This document shows positions 35,059 to 43,222 of a DNA stretch of 64,000 bases, one piece after another. The DNA is from Bin5 sp034422415 (GTDB lineage Bacteria; Chloroflexota; Anaerolineae; Caldilineales; Caldilineaceae), in assembly GCA_965202955.1 (NCBI GenBank), contig OZ241871.1:4588001-4652000 (forward strand), written 5' to 3'. The translations under genes and the position numbers were made by a program. Positions within the stretch are counted from its first letter, which is position 1, and the number at the start of each line of letters is the position of its first letter. Under the pieces are notes generated by a model, which made no database searches, was not told the DNA's origin, and saw only the letters and a program-made list of their open reading frames with translations.

Positions 35059-35061
35059 TGT
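35032..35061 (-). repeat. 12-nt tandem repeat at the PhyH start codon
   Basis: The unit CATTGTATCGGT (plus strand) is repeated with phase, starting at 35032, 35044 and (partly) 35056. It encodes Met-Thr-Asp-Thr, supplying three in-frame ATGs. Slippage would change the N-terminus by four residues without breaking the frame. Confidence 0.8.
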
Positions 35062-35133
35062 GTTCTCCCGGTCAGTTCGTCCCTCGAGAAGCCTTCGTGG
35101 ACATATTCTACAAGAAGAAAGCGACGGTTGGAA

Positions 35134-36684
35134 TCAGTCGATGCGCGTCTTGATTTTGACCTGCCACACCATGACTTCGGGCGGGTCGATGGTAAGTGAG
35201 TAGAGCTTGGTTCCGGGGGCGATGTAGAATCGCAGCTTTGCGTAGAATTCGGACTGTATCAGATTCGGGTAGCGGGCGCGGCGGCTTTCATCGATGGGCG
35301 GCCAGCCGGGCTTGCCGTTCCAGGAGAGGGGGGCGTCGAACGAGTCGGTGCGGATCGGGTCGCAGTCGGCGGCGGTGCAGCCGGGAATTGGCTCGCCGGT
35401 GTCGGCTAAGAGTTCGTAGCGAAGCTCGCCGGCAGCGGCGTCGACGTTGACGGAGATCTGGCCGCCCTCTTCCTGGCGAAAGCGGTGGGTTGTGAGAATG
35501 CCTGGGGCGTAGGCGACGGCTTCGACGCTGACGTAGCCGTCGGGGCGTAGATGCGCGACGCCCTTGCCGCGGCAATTGGGCGTCGAGTATGCGCCCTGCC
35601 ATGGTTGCGCGCTGTAGCCGTTGTGGGTGAGATTGCCGGCCATGTAGAAGAACCAGAGCTTGTCGTCGTGCAGGACGGGGCCGTCGGCGTAGAGCATGGC
35701 CCAGTCCCAGGCGCCCGGTTGGCCGCGCGGGATGAAGGGCTGGCGCCAGCGGGTCCAGGCGACGGTGTCGCGGCTGACGGCCAGCTGGGAATCGACGAAG
35801 CCGTCGACGCGGGCGGGCATGGCGTTGGAGCCGCTCTCGCCGGCGCCCCAGTAGTTGTCGGCGTCAGCGATGGCGTAGGGCTCGGTGAGGTCGGTCAGGA
35901 AGGTCTGCAGCATGATGACGTGCAGACCGCCGCTGGTGCGGGCAACGGGGTCGAAGCCGGCTGAGTAGAATTCGGTGCCGGGCGGGTCGAGCAGGTCCTG
36001 TTCGATGACGGTGCGGAGGCCGGACCAGTTGAGGAAGTCGCTGCTGTCGCGACGTCCAAGGACGCGCGTGCGGCGGTTGGAGCCGCGCTGGGAGTAGTAG
36101 ACGTAGGGCGCGTCGGGGTCGATGACACCGCCAAAGGTCTCGTAGGGGGAGCCGAAGTTGAAGAGCATCTTCTGGTCGCTGTGGCGGTCTTCGGGGTAGA
36201 GATGCCAGTGGAGGCCGTCGTGCGAGTAGTAGGCGCGCCAGCGCTCCCTCCCTGATTCGTCAACGCCGAACGGCCTGTTGTCGATCATCTTCCAGCGACG
36301 GGCGGCGTCCTGCTCGCGGGGGTCACAGATTATGGTGAGGTGGTCGGCGGGCGCGTTGGTGATGTTGTTGCGGGTGGAGCCGTCGAACTCGACGAGGCCG
36401 AGTTCGGGGCGTTCCCAGCTGAGGCCGTCGCTGGAATCGAGCGCGCAGAGGTAGGAGCGTTCGCCGTCCCAGGCGCGGTAGTACATGCGGAAGCGGCGTG
36501 TGTTTTCGTCGTAGACGACGCGGCCCGGCTGGGCGAACTGCGTGTCCCAGGGCTGGTCGAAGGCGATGTCGAGCGGCCCGTCGACGGTCAGCTTTTGGGG
36601 CTGGTTGAGGACGCGGCGTGCGCCGTGAAGAGATTCAATAAAGTAGTCGTCGATGAAGAGTTGTTTGCCGGGTGAGCGCTTCAT
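35134..36684 (-). CDS. Five-bladed propeller glycosidase-like protein, paralogue 2
   Basis: A 516-aa protein homologous to the one at 32730-34193, with the same propeller blades (RVVYDENTRRFRMYYRAWDG, LDSSDGLSWERPELGLVEF, AYYSHDGLHWHLYPE, VSRDTVAWTRW) and a C-terminal beta domain of about 110 residues. MKRSPGKQLFIDDYFIES at the N-terminus replaces any export signal. The ATG at 36684 is preferred to a TTG four codons upstream. No clear ribosome site is present. It heads the minus-strand run that continues through the PhyH oxygenase, paralogue 1, the CN hydrolase and the amidohydrolase. Confidence 0.7.
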   Translation of the reverse strand: MKRSPGKQLFIDDYFIESLHGARRVLNQPQKLTVDGPLDIAFDQPWDTQFAQPGRVVYDENTRRFRMYYRAWDGERSYLCALDSSDGLSWERPELGLVEFDGSTRNNITNAPADHLTIICDPREQDAARRWKMIDNRPFGVDESGRERWRAYYSHDGLHWHLYPEDRHSDQKMLFNFGSPYETFGGVIDPDAPYVYYSQRGSNRRTRVLGRRDSSDFLNWSGLRTVIEQDLLDPPGTEFYSAGFDPVARTSGGLHVIMLQTFLTDLTEPYAIADADNYWGAGESGSNAMPARVDGFVDSQLAVSRDTVAWTRWRQPFIPRGQPGAWDWAMLYADGPVLHDDKLWFFYMAGNLTHNGYSAQPWQGAYSTPNCRGKGVAHLRPDGYVSVEAVAYAPGILTTHRFRQEEGGQISVNVDAAAGELRYELLADTGEPIPGCTAADCDPIRTDSFDAPLSWNGKPGWPPIDESRRARYPNLIQSEFYAKLRFYIAPGTKLYSLTIDPPEVMVWQVKIKTRID

Positions 36685-36812
36685 AGGTAATCGCAACCCT
36701 AGGTGCGTTCTTGGTCAGATTCTCCCAGTAAGGTAATGATGGGTTCTTAAGCGACTGGCCTAGTGTAACTGTCGAATAGAGGTTTTGGTCACGCTAGGAC
36801 GTTAGAAAAGAT

Positions 36813-37278
36813 TCAAGGGCAGGTGTCCCTTTTGAGTAGGTGAGCATGTGCCTTTGTCTGGTATACTCGACCTCTCACAATTCTCTTGAAGTCCTTCTGC
36901 AGATCAGTGCCGGCACCCTTCTTTGGCCTCTTCTTTCCTTTTCTGGGCTTGGCTTCCTAACGCTGGACTACCAAGACCTTCACCCGAGCTACCAGCGCAA
37001 GAGCAATTACGTGAGGGTCATCCGATTCCAACTCTCCCTCTAAGTCGCTCAACTTACCCAAAACTTTTTCTTCGTCCACCCTTTTGAGCCTGCCCGCACG
37101 AGAAAATTCTTTATAAGTGTCCATGCCCCCTTTCTTCCACTCTTTTTCCATTTTTGCGGTTGGGCAATACGCAATCTTACCACCTCTAATGTACACATGC
37201 TTACGAACGGGCATCATGTCTTCATTCTCGTGAGCTTTTGAAGTGACCGAAACAGTTGGTATCCAAGATGATGCACAT
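36813..37278 (-). pseudogene. PIN-like nuclease gene, frameshifted and with an in-frame stop
   Basis: Remnant of a PIN-domain protein of about 155 codons. The ATG at 37278 follows GAGGAG by six bases and encodes MCIILDTNCFGHF with the first catalytic Asp, but this frame ends after 18 codons. The rest continues in another frame: DMMPVRKHVYIRGGKIAYCP, ESDDPHVIALALV with two further acidic residues, then a TAG at 36957-36959. After the TAG the same frame continues sensibly to a TGA at 36813, ending RGRVYQTKAHAHLLKRDTCP as in intact relatives. At least two inactivating changes are therefore present. Intact homologues sit directly after an AAA ATPase gene, as here. Confidence 0.75.
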
Positions 37279-37281
37279 ATC

Positions 37282-37770
37282 TCACTCCTCAAAACCCATA
37301 AGACGGTTGGATTCCCTCATAAAGAAACTTCTTTAATGGGACGGAACGCCTTCAAGGTTTCCCATCTCGTCGAATGAAATATTGTGCACCCTCACGACGT
37401 TCCTCTTTGGCTCCAGATACACAAGGGAAACATCATCACTCTTGATATTCCCTTTCATGATTTCGATGCGGGCTCGGTCGATCATGTAGTCACTGTGCGT
37501 TTCTACAATGAACGACTGTCTTCCCTTGCTTGCAGCTTGAGTAAGTAAGGAAGAGAACTCAGCTTGCGCCCTGGGGTGGAGATGGACTTCAGGCTGTTGC
37601 AACAGATAGAAGGAAGATCTTGATCGCTCAAAAGGGCTCCTGGGCCTATTTGGAGAGTCGAATCGGTCCTCGTGGCGAATGCAGGACGCTGAATGGGTAA
37701 CGAGCGTCTGCAGGGAATCGTCTGACAGCTGCGGGGAGGTCGCGGCTCCGTTCACAGTAGTATAGAACTA
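37282..37770 (-). pseudogene. AAA-type ATPase gene, 5'-truncated by an IS and with an in-frame stop
   Basis: C-terminal end of an ABC/OLD-like ATPase. The Walker B region LLQQPEVHLHPRAQ, the switch-like VETHSDYMIDRARIEI and the KSDDVSLVYLEP and DEMGNLEGVPSH segments are clear. A TAA (37333-37335) interrupts at a position where relatives have Tyr, and the frame continues RSFFMRESNRLMGFEE to a TGA at 37282-37284. That TGA lies 3 nt before the PIN gene start (GAGGAG-TGA-GAT-ATG), as in a coupled operon. The Walker A half is missing: the IS element begins at 37771 and the sequence just before it looks degenerate. The pair is a dead ATPase-nuclease module. Confidence 0.75.
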
Positions 37771-38241
37771 GGGCTCGTTGACATTTCGGTCAAGCCATAT
37801 GAGTGTAGCGGCAAAGTGCAGGAAAGCGATGAAGCGTCGAGCTAGCTTTTCATAGCGGGTGAAAATGCGTCGATACCACTCAGTTCTGTTGATGAAGCGT
37901 TCGACGATGTTGCGTTCTCGGTAGCGGATTCGGTCATACTCCCGTGGTTGCCTACGATAGCGGCGGGAAGGGATGACCACCTCGACCTGGTGGGCTGCGA
38001 GCAGCTCTCGCAGAGGGTCAGAATCGTAGCCTTTATCGGCAATAACGGCATCAAAATGGAAAGGGGCGAGCAACGATTCAGCTTGGGAGAGTTCATGGCG
38101 TTCACCCCCAGTCAAGATGAACTTCAGGGGAAAGCCAAGCGCATCGACGAGGAGATGGATCTTGCTGCTGAAGCCACCCCGACTCCGCCCTAGGCACTGT
38201 TCCTGCTGACCGCCCCCTTTTTGGAGCCGCCTGCTGCGCAC
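37768..38241 (-). CDS. IS5-like transposase, orfB (DDE C-terminal part), copy 1
   Basis: A 157-aa product carrying the second Asp (ADKGYDSD) and the Glu (ERNIVERFINRTEW, Y-(2)-R-(3)-E-(6)-K-like block) of the DDE triad of IS5-family (IS427-like) transposases. It is read in -1 relative to orfA; the join is expected at the A5G5 run at 38213-38222 (minus strand CCAAAAAGGGGG). It starts in orfA and ends at the left inverted repeat. It differs from copy 2 by only a few residues. Confidence 0.88.
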   Translation of the reverse strand: MRSRRLQKGGGQQEQCLGRSRGGFSSKIHLLVDALGFPLKFILTGGERHELSQAESLLAPFHFDAVIADKGYDSDPLRELLAAHQVEVVIPSRRYRRQPREYDRIRYRERNIVERFINRTEWYRRIFTRYEKLARRFIAFLHFAATLIWLDRNVNEP

Positions 38242-38596
38242 ATATGGGCGCGTACAACTGTACTATCGGGCATGACCGCTGCCATCTCCGGGTCTTGAGC
38301 GAACTGTTTGAACATGTCGGCCCAAACACCGTTCTCTTCCCAGCGTGCGTAGCGTTTGAAGACAGTGTTCCACTTGCCAAAGTCGGCTGGCAGTTCACGC
38401 CACTGCGCGCCGGTGCGCAGTATCCAGTGAACTGCCTCGACGAAACGGCGACACTTCTCCTCTTGCCCGGCATAGGCACGAGGGTGTCCTTGCAGAAATG
38501 CGTACAGCTTCTGCCACTGACGGTCGACAATCTTATTAGGTAGACATCCTACGATTGTCGCCAATTTGACAGAATCCTTCAAACGTCAACGAAACC
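37771..38596 (-). mobile_element. IS5-family (IS427-like) insertion sequence, copy 1
   Basis: An 826-bp element. The left end begins GGGCTCGTTGACATTT and the right end, read inward, GGTTTCGTTGACGTTTG: imperfect inverted repeats sharing TCGTTGAC. It is flanked by a TA target duplication (37769-37770 and 38597-38598). It carries orfA and orfB on the minus strand. It separates the truncated ATPase remnant from an unidentified gene end. A near-identical copy lies at 56183-57007. Confidence 0.88.
38190..38582 (-). CDS. IS5-like transposase, orfA, copy 1 (start disrupted)
   Basis: Contains the IS5 N-terminal domain (ADFGKWNTVFKRYARW) and the first Asp of the triad (PDSTVVRAH). In copy 2 the protein starts MSTYKIAD; in copy 1 an extra base after the third codon puts that ATG out of frame, leaving only a TTG at 38582 with an atypical N-terminus. 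The element may therefore be inactive unless this TTG is used. The last codons overlap orfB, consistent with a programmed -1 frameshift. Confidence 0.8.
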   Translation of the reverse strand: MKDSVKLATIVGCLPNKIVDRQWQKLYAFLQGHPRAYAGQEEKCRRFVEAVHWILRTGAQWRELPADFGKWNTVFKRYARWEENGVWADMFKQFAQDPEMAAVMPDSTVVRAHMCAAGGSKKGAVSRNSA

Positions 38597-39004
38597 TAGT
38601 ATCGGGGTCAATGAAAAACCGCACGTCAATTCCGGTTAGAAGCTCTCTTGCTGCCGGTAGGCGAAAGTTTATCACTTCCATTCTATCTGGGCAATCCCGC
38701 CGCTAATATAGGTGAATACAGCCGATTCAAACTGGGCCCCAAAGGCTGGTTGCCGAAAATGCTGCAATTTTACTACCAGGGAGGCGATTTCAACGGGTTT
38801 CTGCCAAGAGTTCTTGCTGCAGCCGAACATGGTTCGAGCGTATTGTAGCGACTTCGTCGTCCTGATGAAGTATGCGGTTCAAACGGAGGCATCGGTAGTG
38901 GTGTCGCCGGCGGCGAGAGTTTTGTGGTAGGCCAAGAACATTCTTGCGGAACGGTAGAGGCGGAAGGCGGAGATGCGGCGGTGGCGGACTGATTTCGAGG
39001 GAGT
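38597..39004. other. Gap right of IS copy 1
   Basis: About 408 nt between the IS and the SRPBCC gene. The plus strand holds a gene-end-like frame (38615-38848, listed separately). The minus strand has a short ATG frame (about 38683 down to the IS) beginning MEVINFRLPAAREL that runs into the element. Neither is identifiable. The remaining 150 nt show nothing. Confidence 0.35.
38615..38848 (+). pseudogene. Unidentified 3' gene fragment
   Basis: A 77-codon frame open from a TGA to a TAG without a convincing start codon, with protein-like composition (LGNPAANIGEYSRFKLGPKG, YYQGGDFNGFLPRVL). It begins 18 nt from the right end of IS copy 1, so its upstream part may have been lost with the insertion or an associated deletion. 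Family not recognised. Confidence 0.25.
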
Positions 39005-39673
39005 TCAGGATGGGTCGGGCTGTTCGCCGGTGTAGAAGGCGGTGGTCCGGTTGGCAGCGGCCTGGGCGGAGGCGGGCTCGGTACCGTTGGCGATGGCGGC
39101 GCGTGCCCAGCCTTGGCTGCTGCCGGAGATGAAGGCTCGGCCGGTTGTTGACGCTGCGAAGGCGCTTTCGTCGAGCTTGGGCCTGTCGGGGTTGTCGAGG
39201 TGGAAGGCGAGATCCAGGAAACTCAACTCCCAGCCGACGCCCGTTGCGCCGGGGCCGAACTGTTCCCAATGATCGTCGTGCGGCAGCATCTTGTGCGTGA
39301 GGGACAGGGAGGAAGCAGCGCTTCCCTGGGTGGTTAAGCTGAGGTTGACCAAGCTCAAGTTGCCTGCGATTTCCCAAGTGAGGCGGATGATGTCGTGCGG
39401 TCTGCAGAAGGTGATAGTGCCGCCGGCATTGCCTTCAAGCTGGTACTGCCCGCCGATCTGGAGGACGCCGCTGATGGGCATAAACCAGCGAGCAAGGCGA
39501 GCGGGATTGGTGACGGCGTCCCAAAGTTCGGCGACGGGCACCGTGTAGGCGAGGGAGAGGGCGACTTCGTGGACGGGCCCCGCGTCAATTTCAGGTGGGG
39601 CGTCTGCGGGCCCCTCGTGCGAGTGAACAGTGCGCTGGATGGCGGCGAGATGGTGATTGTAGTCGAAGTCCAT
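39005..39673 (-). CDS. SRPBCC (AHSA1/START-like) domain protein
   Basis: A 222-aa protein with a Bet-v-1-like ligand-binding domain (about 30-175): LSLAYTVPVAELWDAVTNPARLARWF is the typical AHSA1 helix-grip start, followed by GGQYQLEGNAGGTITFCRP and the long C-terminal helix region. Such domains bind small hydrophobic ligands or act as Hsp90-cochaperone-like folds. It lies 105 nt downstream of the aap ATPase gene on the same strand and may be its last co-transcribed gene. Function unknown. Confidence 0.75.
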   Translation of the reverse strand: MDFDYNHHLAAIQRTVHSHEGPADAPPEIDAGPVHEVALSLAYTVPVAELWDAVTNPARLARWFMPISGVLQIGGQYQLEGNAGGTITFCRPHDIIRLTWEIAGNLSLVNLSLTTQGSAASSLSLTHKMLPHDDHWEQFGPGATGVGWELSFLDLAFHLDNPDRPKLDESAFAASTTGRAFISGSSQGWARAAIANGTEPASAQAAANRTTAFYTGEQPDPS

Positions 39674-39778
39674 AGGCTGAGGTTGGCTATGCGAAAGGCT
39701 ATGGCGCGGGGCAGGTGGTCAGTCTGACTGGTTGCCGGCTCCGGCAGCCGTCTGGTATTCCCGGTGGCGGGGTAACTG

Positions 39779-40552
39779 TCAGAGGATCTGGCTGAGGAAT
39801 AGCTTTGTGCGTTCGTGTTGGGCGTTGGTGAAGAAGTGTTCGGGGGTGCCGACTTCCATGATTTCGCCGCCGTCCATGAAGACGATGCGGTCGGCGACTT
39901 CGCGGGCGAAGCCCATTTCGTGGGTGACGACGAGCATGGTCATGCCGGTTTCGGCGAGCTCCTGCATGACGTCGAGCACCTCTTTGATCATTTCCGGGTC
40001 GAGGGCGGAGGTGGGCTCGTCGAAGAGCATGATCTTGGGGGACATGGCGAGCGAGCGGGCGATGGCGACGCGCTGCTGCTGGCCGCCGGAGAGCTGGCCG
40101 GGGTACTTTTCGGCCTGCTCTGGGATGCCGACGCGGTTGAGCAGACCCATGGCGGTCTCTTGCGCATCCACCTTCTTCATCTTGCGCACCTGGATGGGGG
40201 CAAGGGTGATGTTTTCGAGCACGGTGAGGTGGGGGAAGAGGTTGAACTGCTGGAAGACCATGCCGGTCTCGGAGCGGATCTGCTCGATGTTGCGGACGTC
40301 GCGGGTGAGGGGGATACCGTCGACGATGATGTCGCCGGCCTGGTGCTCTTCGAGGCGGTTGATGCAGCGGATGAAGGTGGATTTGCCGGAGCCAGAGGGG
40401 CCGATGATGACGACCACTTCCTGGGCCTGGACGCGCAGGCTGCAGTTTTTGAGCGCCTGGAAGTCACCGAACCATTTGCAGACATCCTGGCAGATGATGA
40501 TCTCTTCGGCTGTTCCATTGTCGGTCATTTCGGCAGTTTCGTTCTCGGCCAT
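39779..40552 (-). CDS. aapP: General amino-acid ABC transporter, ATP-binding protein
   Basis: A 257-aa polar-amino-acid-type ABC ATPase. Walker A GPSGSGKST, Q-loop FQQFNLFPH, signature LSGGQQQRVAIARSL, Walker B IMLFDEPTSALDPE and the switch His of VVTHEMGF are all intact. The start at 40552 follows AAGGAG by eight bases. Fourth gene of an operon in the order J-Q-M-P that matches aapJQMP/bztABCD. It powers uptake of L-amino acids. Confidence 0.92.
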   Translation of the reverse strand: MAENETAEMTDNGTAEEIIICQDVCKWFGDFQALKNCSLRVQAQEVVVIIGPSGSGKSTFIRCINRLEEHQAGDIIVDGIPLTRDVRNIEQIRSETGMVFQQFNLFPHLTVLENITLAPIQVRKMKKVDAQETAMGLLNRVGIPEQAEKYPGQLSGGQQQRVAIARSLAMSPKIMLFDEPTSALDPEMIKEVLDVMQELAETGMTMLVVTHEMGFAREVADRIVFMDGGEIMEVGTPEHFFTNAQHERTKLFLSQIL

Positions 40553-40616
40553 CGTGCGCACTCCTTGGTAGCAACGACTTTCGCGTGCGGGAATCGAGTG
40601 GTTGTAGTCATCTTTG

Positions 40617-41837
40617 TCAGCGTTCACCGACGCCGAGGTGCTGCTCGAGGCGGCGGCTGGCGTAGCTCATCACATAGCAGAAAATCCAGTAAAGCACCGC
40701 TATTACCGCGTAGACCTCCTGCTGTGTGCCCAGCCAGTCCGGGTTGGCGATAATTGTTTTGGCGATGCCGAGCAGGTCGAACAGCCCGACCAACGCCACC
40801 AGGGAAGTGTCCTTAAAGAGGCTGATAAACTGGCCCACCAGCACGGGAATGACGGCGCGCAGGGCCTGTGGCAGGATGATGTGCACTGTGGACTGGTAGG
40901 CGCTGAGGCCCAGCGACTGGGCGGCCTCATACTGGCCGCGCGAGAGCGATTGCAGCCCGCCGCGCACGTTTTCGGCCGTGTAGGCCGCCGAAAAGATCGT
41001 GATCGCCACCAGGGCACGCAGCACGCGGTCGACCAGGGGGAAGCCGTCGGGCAGGAAGAGTTGCAGCATGACCTGGCCCATGAACAGCAGGCTGATGAGC
41101 GGAACGCCGCGAAAAAACTCGATGTAGATCACACTCAAAATGCGAATGGCCGGCAGCTTCGACTGGCGGCCCAGCGCCAGCAGGACGCCCAGCGGAAAGG
41201 AGAGAGTGATGCCGAAAAAGGCCAGCAACAGCGAGAGCAGCAGTCCGCCCCACAGGGTGGTGGTCACGGAAGGCATCAGACTGGCTTCGTCGCCGAAGCC
41301 GCGCAGGATGACCAGCATCACGACCAGATAGGCGAACAGCAGGTAGGAGGCCGCGCGTAGGCGCCGCTGGATCGGCAGATATCTGCCCAGGAAGTAACCG
41401 CCGGCGCCAGCGGCCGCGATGGTTAGCAGATTGAGACGTGTGGTCCAGGAGAAGAAGGGCACCAGCATCAGCAAGAACGGCAGTGCCAATGCAACGCGGG
41501 CGGCCCTATTCAGCCGACCGCTGATGAGCTGCCACGTCAGCCCGACCACGCCACCCAGGAGATAGAGCACGAGCCATAGACGCCAATTCTCGGCAGTAGA
41601 ATACTGCCCCCGCATGATCAGGTGGAAGTTGGCGGGAATCACACCCCAGTCCATGTCCGCAACGATCCAGCGCAGCAGTAGTCGGACGAAGACAATGACG
41701 AAGAGTGTCGCGACAATTGTCAGGGCCGAGTTGAACAGGTCGCTGAACAGGTTCTTGCGAGCCCACGCCAGAACGGTAGAGCGTTCGCTTGGCGGAAGTA
41801 ACGAGCGGTCCGATAATGGCCCAGCCGCGGACGTCAT
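40617..41837 (-). CDS. aapM: General amino-acid ABC transporter, permease M
   Basis: A 406-aa integral membrane permease. The first half has several hydrophobic helices not present in simple HisM-type permeases, as in AapM/BztC. The second half has the binding-protein-dependent transport domain with the EAA-like loop EAAQSLGLSAYQSTVHIILPQALRAVIP that contacts the ATPase. The ATG follows AGGAGG. It sits between aapQ and aapP with gaps of about 90 and 65 nt. Confidence 0.9.
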   Translation of the reverse strand: MTSAAGPLSDRSLLPPSERSTVLAWARKNLFSDLFNSALTIVATLFVIVFVRLLLRWIVADMDWGVIPANFHLIMRGQYSTAENWRLWLVLYLLGGVVGLTWQLISGRLNRAARVALALPFLLMLVPFFSWTTRLNLLTIAAAGAGGYFLGRYLPIQRRLRAASYLLFAYLVVMLVILRGFGDEASLMPSVTTTLWGGLLLSLLLAFFGITLSFPLGVLLALGRQSKLPAIRILSVIYIEFFRGVPLISLLFMGQVMLQLFLPDGFPLVDRVLRALVAITIFSAAYTAENVRGGLQSLSRGQYEAAQSLGLSAYQSTVHIILPQALRAVIPVLVGQFISLFKDTSLVALVGLFDLLGIAKTIIANPDWLGTQQEVYAVIAVLYWIFCYVMSYASRRLEQHLGVGER

Positions 41838-41925
41838 TAGTAGGGTCCTCCTAGGTGGCTCGTCGCTTGCGCTTCGTGGTGATCCGCTTCTATCGACGAT
41901 TTACTCGCCACTGTCCAGGTATGCG

Positions 41926-43110
41926 TTATCGTTCTACTAGGCGAATGCGCCGGTTGTAGATGTTCATCAACAGAGATGTGATCAGGCTCAGGGAAAGATA
42001 GGTGCCCATGATCAAAGTGAACATTTCTATCTCCCGGCCGGTCTGGTTGAGGATCGTATTGCCGGCCACTGCGAACAGGTCTGGGTAGCCGACGGCGATG
42101 GCCAGGGAGGAATTCTTGGTAAGATTCAAGTATTGGCTGGTGAGCGGTGGAATGATGACGCGCATGGCCTGGGGGAAGATGATCAGACGCAGCGTCTGCG
42201 CGGCGGTCAACCCCAACGCGGTAGCGGCCTCGCGTTGGCCCTTGGAAACGGACTGGATGCCGGCGCGCACGACCTCGGCGATGAAGGCGGCCGTATAAAT
42301 GATCATCCCGGAGAGCAGAGACATGAATTGCTGGCTCAGGATCTTGCCGCCCTGAGTGTTGAAGCCCGCCAGCGAGGGCTGATCGAGTGTCAACGGCTGC
42401 GGCAAGATGACCCAGCCAACGAGGCCGACGGCGGAGACGGTTACCAGAAACCAGAGGGTTATAAGCGGCATACGGCCAGTGCGCTTGCCCTGCTCACGCA
42501 GGACGTAGGCCACAATTGCGCCCAGCGCAAGGCCGGCGGCCAGCACGACCAGATAGGCGCTCCAAGAGTCGGTGGGTAGGCCCCAGGGGATGGCCACGCC
42601 GCGATTGCTGAGAAAGATGGGACCGGGCAGGACGATTGCATCGCTCACGCGCGGCAGTTTCAGAAAGATCGCTTGCGCCCAGAAAATATGCAGCACAAGC
42701 AGGGGGATGTTGCGGAAAATCTCGATGTAGACGGCGGCGATGCGGTTGATGAGAAAGTTGGTGGAAAGGCGCATTACGCCGATGACGACGCCGAGCGCGG
42801 TGGCAAAGATAATTCCGAGGAAGGCGACCTGGAATGTATTGAGCAGACCGACCAAGAAGGCGCGGGCGTAGGTCCTTTCGCGCGAGTACTCGATAAGGCT
42901 TTCGCCGATGTCGAATCCGGCGGTCTGCCCGAGGAAACTGAAACTGATGGCTACGTTATGTTTCTCACGCAGGCCGGAGATCATGTTGTTTAAAAGGAAG
43001 AGGCCCAGACCGAGTACGATGACGACGATCAGGATCTGGCTGAAAATAGCGAGGATTCGTTCGTCGCGGTAGAAGGGCGGGCGGACCTGGCTGGCGTGGA
43101 TGTTTTGCAT
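41926..43110 (-). CDS. aapQ: General amino-acid ABC transporter, permease Q
   Basis: A 394-aa permease with the long first half of the AapQ/BztB group (opening RDERILAIFSQILIVVIVLG and the loop REKHNVAISFSFLGQTAGFD). The C-terminal transport domain contains the EAA motif region REAATALGLTAAQTLRLIIFPQAMRVIIPP. It pairs with aapM to form the membrane channel. Confidence 0.9.
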   Translation of the reverse strand: MQNIHASQVRPPFYRDERILAIFSQILIVVIVLGLGLFLLNNMISGLREKHNVAISFSFLGQTAGFDIGESLIEYSRERTYARAFLVGLLNTFQVAFLGIIFATALGVVIGVMRLSTNFLINRIAAVYIEIFRNIPLLVLHIFWAQAIFLKLPRVSDAIVLPGPIFLSNRGVAIPWGLPTDSWSAYLVVLAAGLALGAIVAYVLREQGKRTGRMPLITLWFLVTVSAVGLVGWVILPQPLTLDQPSLAGFNTQGGKILSQQFMSLLSGMIIYTAAFIAEVVRAGIQSVSKGQREAATALGLTAAQTLRLIIFPQAMRVIIPPLTSQYLNLTKNSSLAIAVGYPDLFAVAGNTILNQTGREIEMFTLIMGTYLSLSLITSLLMNIYNRRIRLVER

Positions 43111-43222
43111 AACAGGGCCCTCATAAGAGGGTCTCGGGGCCTATTGAACGTGATAATAGGGAAGGCAGGCGAACAGCGGATTCTGTTCTGGCCGATACCA
43201 CTGTCCGCCTGCCAGGAAGGAC

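Noticed and set aside
34186..35199. Long plus-strand open frame over the PhyH gene
   Set aside because: Its product lacks any motif, while the minus strand encodes a complete PhyH oxygenase with all metal ligands. The frame is a G+C-rich shadow.
37779..37784. TTGACA-like -35 in the IS end
   Set aside because: It is part of the inverted repeat and has no -10 at a suitable distance.
39815..40753. Plus-strand frame over aapP and aapM
   Set aside because: His/Asp/Val-rich composition is the complement of ABC genes; the minus strand has Walker and signature motifs.
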